A stretch of 64,000 bases of DNA from CAMYOC01 sp963704875. Lineage in GTDB: Bacteria > Pseudomonadota > Gammaproteobacteria > Steroidobacterales > XN24. The stretch covers positions 77,323-141,322 of the forward strand of contig CAVPIA010000001.1 in assembly GCA_963704875.1 (NCBI GenBank). The letters are read 5' to 3'. The translations under genes were made by a program, and so were the position numbers. Shown here one piece after another: positions 7,399 through 15,361 of the stretch. Positions within the stretch are counted from its first letter, which is position 1; each line of letters opens with the position of its first letter. The notes under the pieces were generated by a model, which saw only the letters and a program-made list of their open reading frames with translations, was not told where the DNA came from and made no database searches.

Positions 7399-10035
7399 TC
7401 AGGCCGACTTGTCGAGCTTTTCGTTGATGCGTATGCGCAGCGATTCGCACTGCTGCTCGGTCAGCGGCTGGCCGTCGGCATCGCTACAGCAAAAAATGTC
7501 CTCAGCGCGTTCGCCAATCGTCATGATGCGCGCCGTATGCACACCAACACGCGCCTCCAGCAGCACCCGGCCAACCTCTGACAGCAGCCCCGGCCGATCA
7601 CCGGCTATCAGTTCCATCACCGTCCGGTTGCTGGCGTCAAGGCTGAAATTTATCCGCGTCGGCGTCGAGAACATACGAACCTGTCGCGGTGCCTGTCGGG
7701 TCACCACCGGGGCCTTGTCATCGTGTCGCCGCAGGGCCCTGACCAGGGCTTGTTCGATCTGCCGCGCGCGTTCGCTGTCATCGATGGCGGTGCCGTCATT
7801 CTCCAGAACCAGGTAGGTGTCGAGGCTGTGACCATCTGCGGTCGGTGTGATCCGTGCATCGACGATATTCAGACCAAGCTCACCGAGCATTGCGGTGATG
7901 TGGGCAAACGTGCGGCGTTCGTATTCGGTGTATACCAGGACCGCAGTACCGCCGCGTTCGCTTTTTTCGCTGACCGCTATTAGCGGACCACCTGAAGCGT
8001 TGTGGGCGATCAGCAATTCAGTGTGCCAGGCTATTTCGATCGGTGTATGACGCAGAAAGTACTCGTCGGTGAGCGGCTCCCAGGCCTTGCGGATTCTGCG
8101 CTTACGCAGACGCCAGGAGCGCAATAATTCGAACGCGCGCGCCTGGGTTTCTGCAATCAATTCCTCCTTGTCGATCGGGTTCTCCAGACCACGTCTGAGC
8201 GCCCGTTGAGTTGCTTCATAGAACTCGCCAAACAGGGAAGCTTTCCACGAATTCCAAAGCTTGGGATTGGTGGCGCGTACATCGGCGACTGTCAGCAGGT
8301 AGAGATAATCGAGACGGGGCTGGTCACCGACTCGAGCAGCGAAGTCGCGGATGACCTGAGGGTCATGGATATCCTTCTTCTGTGCCGTGATCGAGAACAG
8401 CAGGTGATTGGAAACCAGCCATGCCACCAGGCGTGCATCGTAACGTGGCAGGCCCTGTTCGAGGCAGAACGTCTCTGCATCGACCGCGCCCAGCTCCGAA
8501 TGATCGCCACCACGACCCTTGGCGATGTCATGGAAAAGGCCGGCCAGATAGACCAGCTCTGGCTTGGGCAGCTCGCGCATGATCTGGCTCAAAGCTGGAA
8601 ATTCGTGGTCGAACCGGGGCAGTGCAAAACGGCGCAGATTGCTGACTACGAACAGCGTGTGCGCATCCACGGTATAGGTATGGAACAGGTCATACTGCAT
8701 TCGGCCGACGATGCGGCCGAATGCAGGGATATAGCGGCCAAGCACGCCGTAGCGATTCATCCGCCGCAGTTCGTGGGTCACGCCTGCAGGCGCACGCATG
8801 ATTTCCAGAAACAGTCGGTGATGACGCGGGTTTTGACGGAACTCTTCGTCGATGCTGTTGAGCTGCTTGCGGATCAGGCGGATGGTGGCGGCGCTGACGC
8901 CGCTCAATTGCGCATGTTCCTGCAGCACCTTGAATATCTCAAGCAATGCTGAAGGTTGCTGCTGAAACACATCGTCTCTGGTGGCTTCGAGGAAGCCGTT
9001 GCGTACCTGAAAACGGGCATTGAGCGGTTCAGGACTGGCTTCAGGATCCAGCAGAATGGCTTCCTGGAACAACTGCAGCAGCATTTCGTTGAGCCGGCTG
9101 AGTTCCATGACCGTGCGGTAGTACTTCTGCATGAATTGCTCAACCGCGAGGGTGTAGGTGGCATCCTCATAGCCGAAGCTCTTGGCCAGCGTGATCTGGT
9201 GATCGAACAGCAAGCGGTCTTCGCGGCGACCGGTAATCGTGTGCAGGGCCCAGCGGATGCGCCAGAGAAACGACTGCCCCGCAAGCAGCTTGCGATATTC
9301 GTAGTCAGTCAGGAAACCGAGCTGCGCGAGCTGATGAAAGGTGCTGGCATCGAAATGCCGCTTGGCGACCCATCCGACCATCTGGATGTCCCGCAGACCA
9401 CCAGGGCTACCCTTGACGTTGGGTTCGAGGTTGTATGCGGTGTCGTGATAACGATGGTGGCGCGCGACCTGCTCTTTGAGTTTGGCTTCGAAGAACTCAG
9501 GTGTTGGCCAGATATGTTCGGGTCCGACCTCCGCGCACATCTTGTCGAAAAGATCGCGGGGCCCATGCAGCAGCCGTGACTCCATCAGCGTGGTGGCCAC
9601 GGTGATATCGGCACGAGCCTGGGCCACGCAGTCATCAATCGTGCGCACGCTATGCCCGACTTCCATTCCGATGTCCCAGAGGAAGGTAATGAAACCCTCC
9701 AGCGGTTGCTGCCAGGTGGCTTCGTCGTGACGCGGAAGCAGGACCATGATGTCGATGTCGGAGCAGGGATGGAGCTCACCGCGGCCGTATCCACCGACCG
9801 CGACCAGAGCGAGCTCTTTGCTCAGATCGCCGGCGTGGCGCAGCCAGGCCTGGGTCAGAACGCTGTCCACCAGCCGCGCCCGGTCGCGGACCAGATGGTC
9901 CACCGGCTCGCCCTGCTCGAAGCGCTTCTTCAGTACCTCATCACCGCGTCTCAGAGCCTGGCGAAAGGTCCCTACGCGCACACCTTCGGCGCTCAGCTCT
10001 GACAGATGGGGAAACAGTTCAGCGGTACTTTCCAC
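7399..10035 (-). CDS. glnD: Bifunctional [protein-PII] uridylyltransferase/uridylyl-removing enzyme GlnD
   Basis: The cytosolic glutamine sensor that uridylylates PII under nitrogen limitation and removes UMP when glutamine is high. It has 878 residues against about 890 in E. coli. Domains in order: nucleotidyltransferase with GGYGRGEL (81-88) and D93/D95 of the DxD motif; a helical linker; an HD hydrolase domain with LFHDIAKGRGGDHSELG; and two C-terminal ACT domains that bind glutamine (TAVLVYTEYERRTFAHITAM and VMELIAGDRPGLLSEVGRVL). The start is GTG at 10035, 7 bases after the map stop, so translation is probably coupled to map. No strong Shine-Dalgarno is visible. Confidence 0.95.
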   Translation of the reverse strand: MESTAELFPHLSELSAEGVRVGTFRQALRRGDEVLKKRFEQGEPVDHLVRDRARLVDSVLTQAWLRHAGDLSKELALVAVGGYGRGELHPCSDIDIMVLLPRHDEATWQQPLEGFITFLWDIGMEVGHSVRTIDDCVAQARADITVATTLMESRLLHGPRDLFDKMCAEVGPEHIWPTPEFFEAKLKEQVARHHRYHDTAYNLEPNVKGSPGGLRDIQMVGWVAKRHFDASTFHQLAQLGFLTDYEYRKLLAGQSFLWRIRWALHTITGRREDRLLFDHQITLAKSFGYEDATYTLAVEQFMQKYYRTVMELSRLNEMLLQLFQEAILLDPEASPEPLNARFQVRNGFLEATRDDVFQQQPSALLEIFKVLQEHAQLSGVSAATIRLIRKQLNSIDEEFRQNPRHHRLFLEIMRAPAGVTHELRRMNRYGVLGRYIPAFGRIVGRMQYDLFHTYTVDAHTLFVVSNLRRFALPRFDHEFPALSQIMRELPKPELVYLAGLFHDIAKGRGGDHSELGAVDAETFCLEQGLPRYDARLVAWLVSNHLLFSITAQKKDIHDPQVIRDFAARVGDQPRLDYLYLLTVADVRATNPKLWNSWKASLFGEFYEATQRALRRGLENPIDKEELIAETQARAFELLRSWRLRKRRIRKAWEPLTDEYFLRHTPIEIAWHTELLIAHNASGGPLIAVSEKSERGGTAVLVYTEYERRTFAHITAMLGELGLNIVDARITPTADGHSLDTYLVLENDGTAIDDSERARQIEQALVRALRRHDDKAPVVTRQAPRQVRMFSTPTRINFSLDASNRTVMELIAGDRPGLLSEVGRVLLEARVGVHTARIMTIGERAEDIFCCSDADGQPLTEQQCESLRIRINEKLDKSA

Positions 10036-10042
10036 AGTGTGG

Positions 10043-10810
10043 TCAGATCTCGCCGCTGGCGCCCAGGGTGAGCACTTCGTGGCCAGTCGCAGTGACCAGC
10101 ACGGTGTGCTCCCATTGCGCTGACAGAGAGTGGTCCTTGGTGACTACGGTCCAGCCATCCGGTAACAATTTCACGTTGCGACGACCCGCGTTGACCATGG
10201 GCTCGATAGTAAATGTCATGCCTTGCTGCAGACTCAGACCGGTCCCCGGCTTGCCGTAATGCAAGACCTGCGGGTCCTCATGGAATTCCCGTCCAATGCC
10301 ATGGCCGCAGTACTCGCGGACGACGGAGCAACCATGCGCTTCCACATGTTTCTGGATCGCAGCGCCGATGTCACCGAGCTGCACGCCAGGCCGGACCATC
10401 TCGATTCCCAGCCGCATGCCCTGATGCGATACCTCGCTTACCCTGTTCGCGGCCACGGACGCCTGACCGACAAAAAACATACGGCTGGTATCGCCGTGGA
10501 AACCATCCTTGATCACCGTGATGTCGATATTCAGGCAATCGCCGTTCTTGAGAACCTTGTCGCCCGGGATGCCATGACAGACAACGTGGTTGACCGAGGT
10601 GCAGATTGACTTGGGGAAACCGCGATAGTTAAGCGGTGCGGGTATCGCGTCCAGTTTTCCGACGATGTATTGGTGGCAAATCGCGTCCAGCTCGCCGGTG
10701 CTGATCCCGGGCTGCACATGCTCCCCGATCATATCCAGCACCTCAGCCGCAAGGCGGCCCGCAGTGCGCATCAGCTGCTGCTCTTGGTCGGTCTTGATCG
10801 TAACCTTCAT
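10043..10810 (-). CDS. map: Type I methionine aminopeptidase Map
   Basis: Removes the N-terminal methionine from nascent proteins. The 255-residue product carries the full pita-bread metal-ligand set: D96 (NIDITV), D107 (HGDTSR), H170 (CGHGIGREFH), E203 (TIEPMV) and E234 (QWEHTV). It is the first gene of the minus-strand map-glnD-dapC-dapD unit and diverges from rpsB, the usual arrangement in gammaproteobacteria. A TAAAAT element on the minus strand (complement of 10875-10880) could be its -10, but I see no convincing -35. Confidence 0.97.
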   Translation of the reverse strand: MKVTIKTDQEQQLMRTAGRLAAEVLDMIGEHVQPGISTGELDAICHQYIVGKLDAIPAPLNYRGFPKSICTSVNHVVCHGIPGDKVLKNGDCLNIDITVIKDGFHGDTSRMFFVGQASVAANRVSEVSHQGMRLGIEMVRPGVQLGDIGAAIQKHVEAHGCSVVREYCGHGIGREFHEDPQVLHYGKPGTGLSLQQGMTFTIEPMVNAGRRNVKLLPDGWTVVTKDHSLSAQWEHTVLVTATGHEVLTLGASGEI

Positions 10811-10894
10811 TCAGTCTTCCGGTTTTGCCACAGGGATCACGGGCCGGCCTGCGGGAGGCCGTCGCAATCCCTTGATTTTACTGTCTGGGGGAGA

Positions 10895-10923
10895 TTGTTC
10901 CGCGGAGGCCGATATGGTATAAA
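10895..10923 (+). promoter_or_regulatory. Sigma-70 type promoter for rpsB-tsf
   Basis: A TTGTTC -35 (10895-10900) and a TATAAA -10 (10918-10923) are separated by exactly 17 bp. The predicted transcription start is near 10930, leaving a leader of about 130 nt before rpsB. It lies in the map/rpsB divergent region where a promoter is expected. The match is by eye. Confidence 0.65.
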
Positions 10924-10929
10924 GCTCGC

Positions 10930-11059
10930 TTCTTTTTCGCAATCAAAACCCACACATGCATCGACACACCCGGTTGGGTGCCCGGCGCCAGCGTTCGCAA
11001 AGAACTCAGGCAACGGGTTTCCGGATGGGGTGCATGGAGGCTTAACCCTGGAGAACAAC
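10930..11059 (+). promoter_or_regulatory. rpsB 5' leader, candidate S2 autoregulatory element
   Basis: The long untranslated leader ends in a purine-rich element. GGGTT (11015-11019) can pair with AACCC (11044-11048), enclosing a loop that carries ATGGGGTGCATGGAGG, directly before the GGAG Shine-Dalgarno (11050-11053). Gammaproteobacterial rpsB messages are known to carry a structured leader through which S2 represses its own translation. The placement and G-rich loop fit that idea, but assignment to that RNA family is inference. Confidence 0.5.
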
Positions 11060-12184
11060 ATGGCAAACGTATCTATGCGCCAGATGCTGGAAGCAGGCGT
11101 GCACTTTGGTCATCAGACCCGTTACTGGAATCCGAAGATGGCACCCTTCATCTTCGGCGCCCGTAACAAAATCCATATTATCAACCTCGAGCGGACCCTG
11201 CCTTTGTATGAGCAGGCGGCCGGATTTGTTCGCAAACTGGTTGCGGACGGCGGCAGCGTGCTGTTCGTCGGCACCAAGCGGGCAGCGCGCGATTGCGTGC
11301 GCCGGGAAGCAGCTCGTTGCGGTATGCCCCACGTAACCTATCGTTGGCTGGGCGGCATGCTGACCAACTACAAGACCGTGAAACAGTCGATCAAGCGCCT
11401 GACCGACCTGGAAGCTCAGGCCGAGGACGGTACCTTTGAGGCGCTGAACAAGAAGGAAGTGCTTCAGCTTCAACGGGAGATGGAGAAGCTCGAGCGGAGC
11501 CTCGGTGGTATCAAGGAGATGGGCGGTTTGCCTGATGCGCTGTTCCTGATCGACGTGGGGCACGAGAAGATTGCGTTAGCCGAAGCCAGCAAACTCGGGA
11601 TTCCGGTGATCGCAGTTGTGGACACCAATTGCTCGCCGGCCGGCGTTGATTACGTCATCCCGGGCAACGACGATGCGATGCGCGCGATCGAGTTATATAC
11701 CACCGGTATTGCTGACGCTGTGCTGGAAGGGAAGGACAGCGTGCCTGAAGTACCCCAGGGTACCAGCGATTTCGTTGAACTTGATGAATCCGGCAAACCT
11801 CGCGAGCAGAAGGCCGCGCCACGCAAGAAAGCCCCAACGCGCAAGAAGACTGCGGCACGCAAGCCGAAACCTGCTCAGGCCAAGGCGGTAGAGACTGCCG
11901 ATGCTGAGACTGCCGAAGCTAAGCCGGCCGCGGAAGCCGCCGCGGCCAAGCCGGTAGCCGACGAAGCCACGGATAAGGCTTCAGAGGCCAAGCCTGCGGC
12001 AGCCAAGGAAGCGGCTGCCCCGGTGGAAGCACCGGCTGAGACCGTTGCAGAGCCGAAGGCGGAGAGTGAGGCCAAACCGAAGGCAACAGCCAAGGCGAAG
12101 GCAAAGACCAAGACGAAAGCCAAAGCCAAAGCCAAACCAAAGACGGCCAAGGCCGACGACAAGGACGCGGAACCCGCGGCCTGA
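11060..12184 (+). CDS. rpsB: 30S ribosomal protein S2 with long Ala/Lys/Pro/Glu C-terminal tail
   Basis: S2 is assembled late onto the 30S subunit, where it helps bind S1. Residues 1 to about 240 are an ordinary S2 (MRQMLEAGVHFGHQTRYWNP at the start, RWLGGMLTNYKTVKQSI at 95-111, PVIAVVDTNCSPAGVDYVIP at 182-201). E. coli S2 ends near residue 241. Here about 130 more residues follow, almost entirely Ala, Lys, Pro, Glu and Thr, with Lys-rich blocks at 250-275 and 339-366 flanking a more acidic middle. ATG 11060 has GGAG 6 bases upstream. The reading frame stays open further upstream, but that part is not conserved. tsf follows. Confidence 0.96.
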   Translation: MANVSMRQMLEAGVHFGHQTRYWNPKMAPFIFGARNKIHIINLERTLPLYEQAAGFVRKLVADGGSVLFVGTKRAARDCVRREAARCGMPHVTYRWLGGMLTNYKTVKQSIKRLTDLEAQAEDGTFEALNKKEVLQLQREMEKLERSLGGIKEMGGLPDALFLIDVGHEKIALAEASKLGIPVIAVVDTNCSPAGVDYVIPGNDDAMRAIELYTTGIADAVLEGKDSVPEVPQGTSDFVELDESGKPREQKAAPRKKAPTRKKTAARKPKPAQAKAVETADAETAEAKPAAEAAAAKPVADEATDKASEAKPAAAKEAAAPVEAPAETVAEPKAESEAKPKATAKAKAKTKTKAKAKAKPKTAKADDKDAEPAA

Positions 12185-12197
12185 GTACGGACCAGAA

Positions 12198-12239
12198 CGG
12201 GTGCTGCCTGCGCCAGCGGCAGCACCCGCTCCCGATTTT
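12198..12239 (+). terminator. Hairpin attenuator between rpsB and tsf
   Basis: A perfect 11-bp stem (CGGGTGCTGCC at 12198-12208, GGCAGCACCCG at 12218-12228) closes a 9-nt loop. TTTT follows only after 7 bases, so termination would be incomplete. Partial termination or processing in the rpsB-tsf spacer would set the ratio of S2 to EF-Ts, as is known in E. coli. Confidence 0.65.
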
Positions 12240-12303
12240 CCCTGCTGTCGACCGCCGGCGCGATTCCGCGGTCCGCAGGGACCAGATGATTGAGGTACAG
12301 GCA

Positions 12304-13182
12304 ATGACGATATCTGCAGCAATGGTAAAGGAACTCCGTGAGCGCACAGGCGCCGGCATGATGGAGTGTAAGAGGGCCCTGGTTGAGGCCGATGGGGACC
12401 TGGATGTCGCCGTGGAGAACATGCGCAAGGCAGGCCTTGCGAAGGCCGACAAGAAGTCCGGCCGAATCGCTGCCGAAGGTCTGGTCGCAATCAGTCAGGC
12501 CGATGACGGCAGCCGCGCCGCCCTGGTTGAGATAAACAGCGAGACCGATTTTGTTTCATCAGGCGAGGATTTCATCCGCTTTGCCAATGCTGTCGCCGCT
12601 GCGGCCCTGGCCGGAGACGCCGCTGACCGGGAGGCGCTGCTGGCCCTGCCGATCGAAGGTGCCGAGAGCATCGAAGAGTCCCGCCGCGCACTGATTGCGA
12701 AGATCGGAGAGAACATCAACGTTCGCCGGGTCCAGATCATCGGCGGTGCAGAGCGCGTCGGCGCTTATCTGCATGGCAAGCGTATTGGCGTGGTGGTGGC
12801 GATGGAAGGCGGGGACGACGATCTGGCCCGCGACGTTGCGATGCACATCGCGGCCAGCAATCCGATGTGTATCTCGGAGGCGGATGTGCCCGCCGAGACC
12901 CTGAGCAAGGAGAAGGAGATTCTCATCGAGCAGGCGCGCAATGAAGGCAAGCCCGACGCCATTGTCGAGAAAATGGTCGTGGGACGTCTGCGCAAATATC
13001 TGGCGGAAATCACCCTGGTTGGCCAGCCCTTCGTCAAGGATCCTGACCTGAGCGTTGGCAAACTGCTGGCGAACAGCGATGCCAAGGTCATCGCCTTTGC
13101 ACGCTTTGAAGTGGGCGAGGGAATCGAGAAGAAACAGGACAATTTTGTCGAGGAAGTCATGGCCCAGGCGCGGGGCGCCTGA
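12304..13182 (+). CDS. tsf: Translation elongation factor Ts
   Basis: The guanine nucleotide exchange factor that recycles EF-Tu-GDP. The 292-residue product has the N-terminal UBA-like helices (MVKELRERTGAGMMECKRAL) and the core TDFV motif (EINSETDFVSSGEDF) whose Asp-Phe contacts EF-Tu. The tail segment GEGIEKKQDNFVEEV is typical. An in-frame ATG at 12286 would add six residues, but ATG 12304 has GAGG (12292-12295) 8 bases upstream and gives the conserved MTISAAMVKEL start. It lies downstream of rpsB after a hairpin and ends at a strong terminator. Confidence 0.97.
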   Translation: MTISAAMVKELRERTGAGMMECKRALVEADGDLDVAVENMRKAGLAKADKKSGRIAAEGLVAISQADDGSRAALVEINSETDFVSSGEDFIRFANAVAAAALAGDAADREALLALPIEGAESIEESRRALIAKIGENINVRRVQIIGGAERVGAYLHGKRIGVVVAMEGGDDDLARDVAMHIAASNPMCISEADVPAETLSKEKEILIEQARNEGKPDAIVEKMVVGRLRKYLAEITLVGQPFVKDPDLSVGKLLANSDAKVIAFARFEVGEGIEKKQDNFVEEVMAQARGA

Positions 13183-13221
13183 GCATTCGGCGGACCTCGT
13201 TTTGCGTTAGACTATGTCTGA

Positions 13222-13251
13222 GAGCCCCGCCTCTGCCGCGGGGTTCTTTTT
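13222..13251 (+). terminator. Rho-independent terminator after tsf
   Basis: GAGCCCCGC (13222-13230) pairs with GCGGGGTTC (13238-13246, one G-U pair) across a 7-nt loop, followed directly by TTTTT (13247-13251). It ends the rpsB-tsf transcript. I see no good promoter in the 22 bases between it and pyrH, so pyrH probably depends on readthrough or on a promoter that I do not recognise. Confidence 0.85.
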
Positions 13252-13273
13252 GAGCGACAGAAAAGCGGGTGCC

Positions 13274-14017
13274 ATGAACAGGAAATCACGTATTCCCAAG
13301 CGCATCCTCCTCAAACTCAGCGGCGAGGCGCTGCTGGGCGGGGTGGACTACGGTGTCGATCCCACGACGCTGATCCGTATTGCCAGCGAAATCCGGGATG
13401 TCCGGGAAATGGGCATCCAGGTGGCGGTAGTCATCGGCGGCGGCAACATATTCCGTGGCGCCGGGCTGGCCGAGGCCGGGATGGACCGGGTGACCGGCGA
13501 TCATATGGGTATGCTGGCGACGGTAATGAATTCCCTTGCGATGCAGGATGCGCTGGAGAAACTCGGTGTGCATGCCCGGGTGATGTCGGCGCTCCGGGTC
13601 CATGACGTGTGTGAAGACTACATTCGCAGGCGCGCGATGCGCCATCTGGAGAAGAGCAGGGTCGTCTTGCTTGCGGCCGGGACCGGAAACCCCTTCTTTA
13701 CCACCGACACTGCCGCCAGTTTGAGAGCGATAGAGATTGGCGCCGATCTTTTGCTCAAGGCGACCAAGGTTAACGGCGTGTTCACCGCCGACCCGATGTT
13801 GCATCCCGATGCGAAACGCTATGCTTCACTGTCCTATGATCAGGTGCTTGCGGATAAGCTCGGGGTGATGGACGCGACGGCGATTGTGATGTGCCGCGAT
13901 AACGATCTGCCGTTGCGAGTGTTTAACGTGCATAACAAGGGTGATCTGCTGCGTATCCTCCACGGTGAAGATATCGGCACTATGGTCACCAATGAGGCAG
14001 CCGCGCAGCAGGATTGA
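13274..14017 (+). CDS. pyrH: Uridylate kinase PyrH
   Basis: Phosphorylates UMP to UDP. This is the bacterial amino-acid-kinase-type enzyme, a hexamer activated by GTP and inhibited by UTP. The 247 residues start with RILLKLSGEALLG (phosphate-binding Lys and Gly-rich loop). They contain VVIGGGNIFRGAG (uridylate contacts) and ADLLLKATKVNGVFTADP near the C-terminal end. The frame stays open upstream to 13214, but that part runs through the terminator, so ATG 13274 is the start. frr follows 14 bases later. Confidence 0.96.
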   Translation: MNRKSRIPKRILLKLSGEALLGGVDYGVDPTTLIRIASEIRDVREMGIQVAVVIGGGNIFRGAGLAEAGMDRVTGDHMGMLATVMNSLAMQDALEKLGVHARVMSALRVHDVCEDYIRRRAMRHLEKSRVVLLAAGTGNPFFTTDTAASLRAIEIGADLLLKATKVNGVFTADPMLHPDAKRYASLSYDQVLADKLGVMDATAIVMCRDNDLPLRVFNVHNKGDLLRILHGEDIGTMVTNEAAAQQD

Positions 14018-14031
14018 CAGGAGAAGCCCGG

Positions 14032-14589
14032 ATGTTGGACGAGATCAGAAAAGATGCCATTGAGCGGATGAAGAAGAGCGTGGCTTCGTTCCAGCTGGAA
14101 TTGCAGAAGCTACGTACCGGACGAGCCCACACCAGCTTGCTGGATCACGTCATGGTGGACTATTACGGCAATGATACGCCGCTGAATCAGGTGGCCAGTG
14201 TGGGTGTCGAAGACGCCAGAACACTGACCATCACGCCGTGGGAAAAGACCATGGTGCAGAAGGTCGAAAAGGCGATCATGACCAGTGATCTCGGTTTGAC
14301 GCCAGCGACCTCTGGCCTGGTGATCCGGGTGCCGCTGCCGCCCCTGACTGAAGAAAGACGCAAGGATCTGGTTCGCGTGGTCCGCCACGAAGCCGAAAAT
14401 GCCAGGGTGGCCGTGCGCAATATCCGCCGCGATGCGATCCACAGCTCCAAGGAGCTGCTCAAGGAAAAAGAGATCACCGAGGATCAGGATCACCGCTTTC
14501 ACGATGAGGCTCAGACCCTGACTGACCAGCATATCGGTGAGGTCGAGCAACTCCTGGCGGCCAAGGAAACGGAACTGATGGAGGTCTGA
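14032..14589 (+). CDS. frr: Ribosome recycling factor
   Basis: Acts with EF-G to split post-termination ribosomes. The 185 residues equal the E. coli length. The motif LQKLRTGRAHTSLLDHVMVD contains the essential arginine of the three-helix bundle, and ARTLTITPWEKTMVQKVEKA is the beta/alpha/beta domain. ATG 14032 has AGGAG (14019-14023) 8 bases upstream. An in-frame TTG at 14014 overlapping the pyrH stop is the less likely start. The stop lies inside the left arm of an inverted repeat that surrounds the uppS start. Confidence 0.97.
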   Translation: MLDEIRKDAIERMKKSVASFQLELQKLRTGRAHTSLLDHVMVDYYGNDTPLNQVASVGVEDARTLTITPWEKTMVQKVEKAIMTSDLGLTPATSGLVIRVPLPPLTEERRKDLVRVVRHEAENARVAVRNIRRDAIHSSKELLKEKEITEDQDHRFHDEAQTLTDQHIGEVEQLLAAKETELMEV

Positions 14590-14632
14590 TGACCGTCCGT
14601 TCCTGGCCATGACCAGCCCAGCCTCATCAGAC
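14584..14632 (+). repeat. Inverted repeat enclosing the uppS start codon
   Basis: GTCTGATGA (14584-14592) and TCATCAGAC (14624-14632) form a perfect 9-bp stem with a 31-nt loop that holds the uppS ATG (14609). The left arm contains the frr stop. No Shine-Dalgarno precedes uppS, so this fold may control or couple its translation. It could also be chance. Confidence 0.5.
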
Positions 14633-15361
14633 CAGACGCGATTACCGGCACACGTAGCGGTGATCATGGACGGGAATGGCCGCTGGGCGCGCTCGCGGGG
14701 CATGCCGCGTCAGGCGGGTCACCGCTCCGGTGTCAAATCTGCGAGACGTATCGTCGAGGCATGTGCCCGCAAGCGGATCGGTGCGCTCAGTCTGTTCGCC
14801 TTCAGCAGCGAGAATTGGCAACGACCGCAGCAGGAAGTCGGCATGCTGATGAAATTGATGGTCGAAGCGCTGGACCGGGAAGTCGACGAACTGGCCAGCC
14901 AGGGTGTTCGACTGCGCTTTATCGGCGAGCACGAGCAATTACCCGATGTTGTCCGCGAGCGGATGTCACGGGCCGAGGCCAGGACCGAGAATAATCAGGG
15001 CCTTGCCCTGATTATCGCGCTGTCGTATGGCGGCCGTTGGGATATAGCCCAAGCGGCGAAGCAGATCGCGCAGGAAGTAGAGTCCGGGACACTGCGCGCG
15101 GCCGAGGTGACCCAGGAGTCCATCGCCGCGCGCCTCGCTCTGGGCGACGTGCCTGACCCGGATCTGCTGATCCGGACCGGCGGCGAATCGCGGATCAGTA
15201 ATTTTCTGCTGTGGAATCTTGCTTATTCCGAGTTGTATTTCACCGATTGCCTTTGGCCCGCGTTTGATGAGCATGAGTTTGACCGGGCGCTGGCTTTCTT
15301 TGCCAATCGCCAGCGTCGCTTTGGCCGGACGCCGGAACAAGCGCTGGAATCGGCATCGTGA
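14609..15361 (+). CDS. uppS: Di-trans,poly-cis-undecaprenyl diphosphate synthase UppS
   Basis: A cis-prenyltransferase that adds eight isopentenyl units to farnesyl diphosphate, making the lipid carrier for peptidoglycan and O-antigen. The 250 residues open with VAVIMDGNGRWARSRG, where D21 is the catalytic aspartate. ALSLFAFSSENWQRP and the C-terminal DLLIRTGGESRISNFLLWNL are the other signatures. The stop overlaps the cdsA GTG by four bases. No Shine-Dalgarno is visible upstream; the start lies inside an inverted repeat at the frr junction. Confidence 0.95.
   Translation: MTSPASSDQTRLPAHVAVIMDGNGRWARSRGMPRQAGHRSGVKSARRIVEACARKRIGALSLFAFSSENWQRPQQEVGMLMKLMVEALDREVDELASQGVRLRFIGEHEQLPDVVRERMSRAEARTENNQGLALIIALSYGGRWDIAQAAKQIAQEVESGTLRAAEVTQESIAARLALGDVPDPDLLIRTGGESRISNFLLWNLAYSELYFTDCLWPAFDEHEFDRALAFFANRQRRFGRTPEQALESAS

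Noticed and set aside
10670..11059. Upstream extension of rpsB
   Set aside because: It would run through the map gene on the other strand, the promoter and the leader; ATG 11060 has a proper Shine-Dalgarno.
13214..13273. Upstream extension of pyrH
   Set aside because: The added codons are the intrinsic terminator of tsf.
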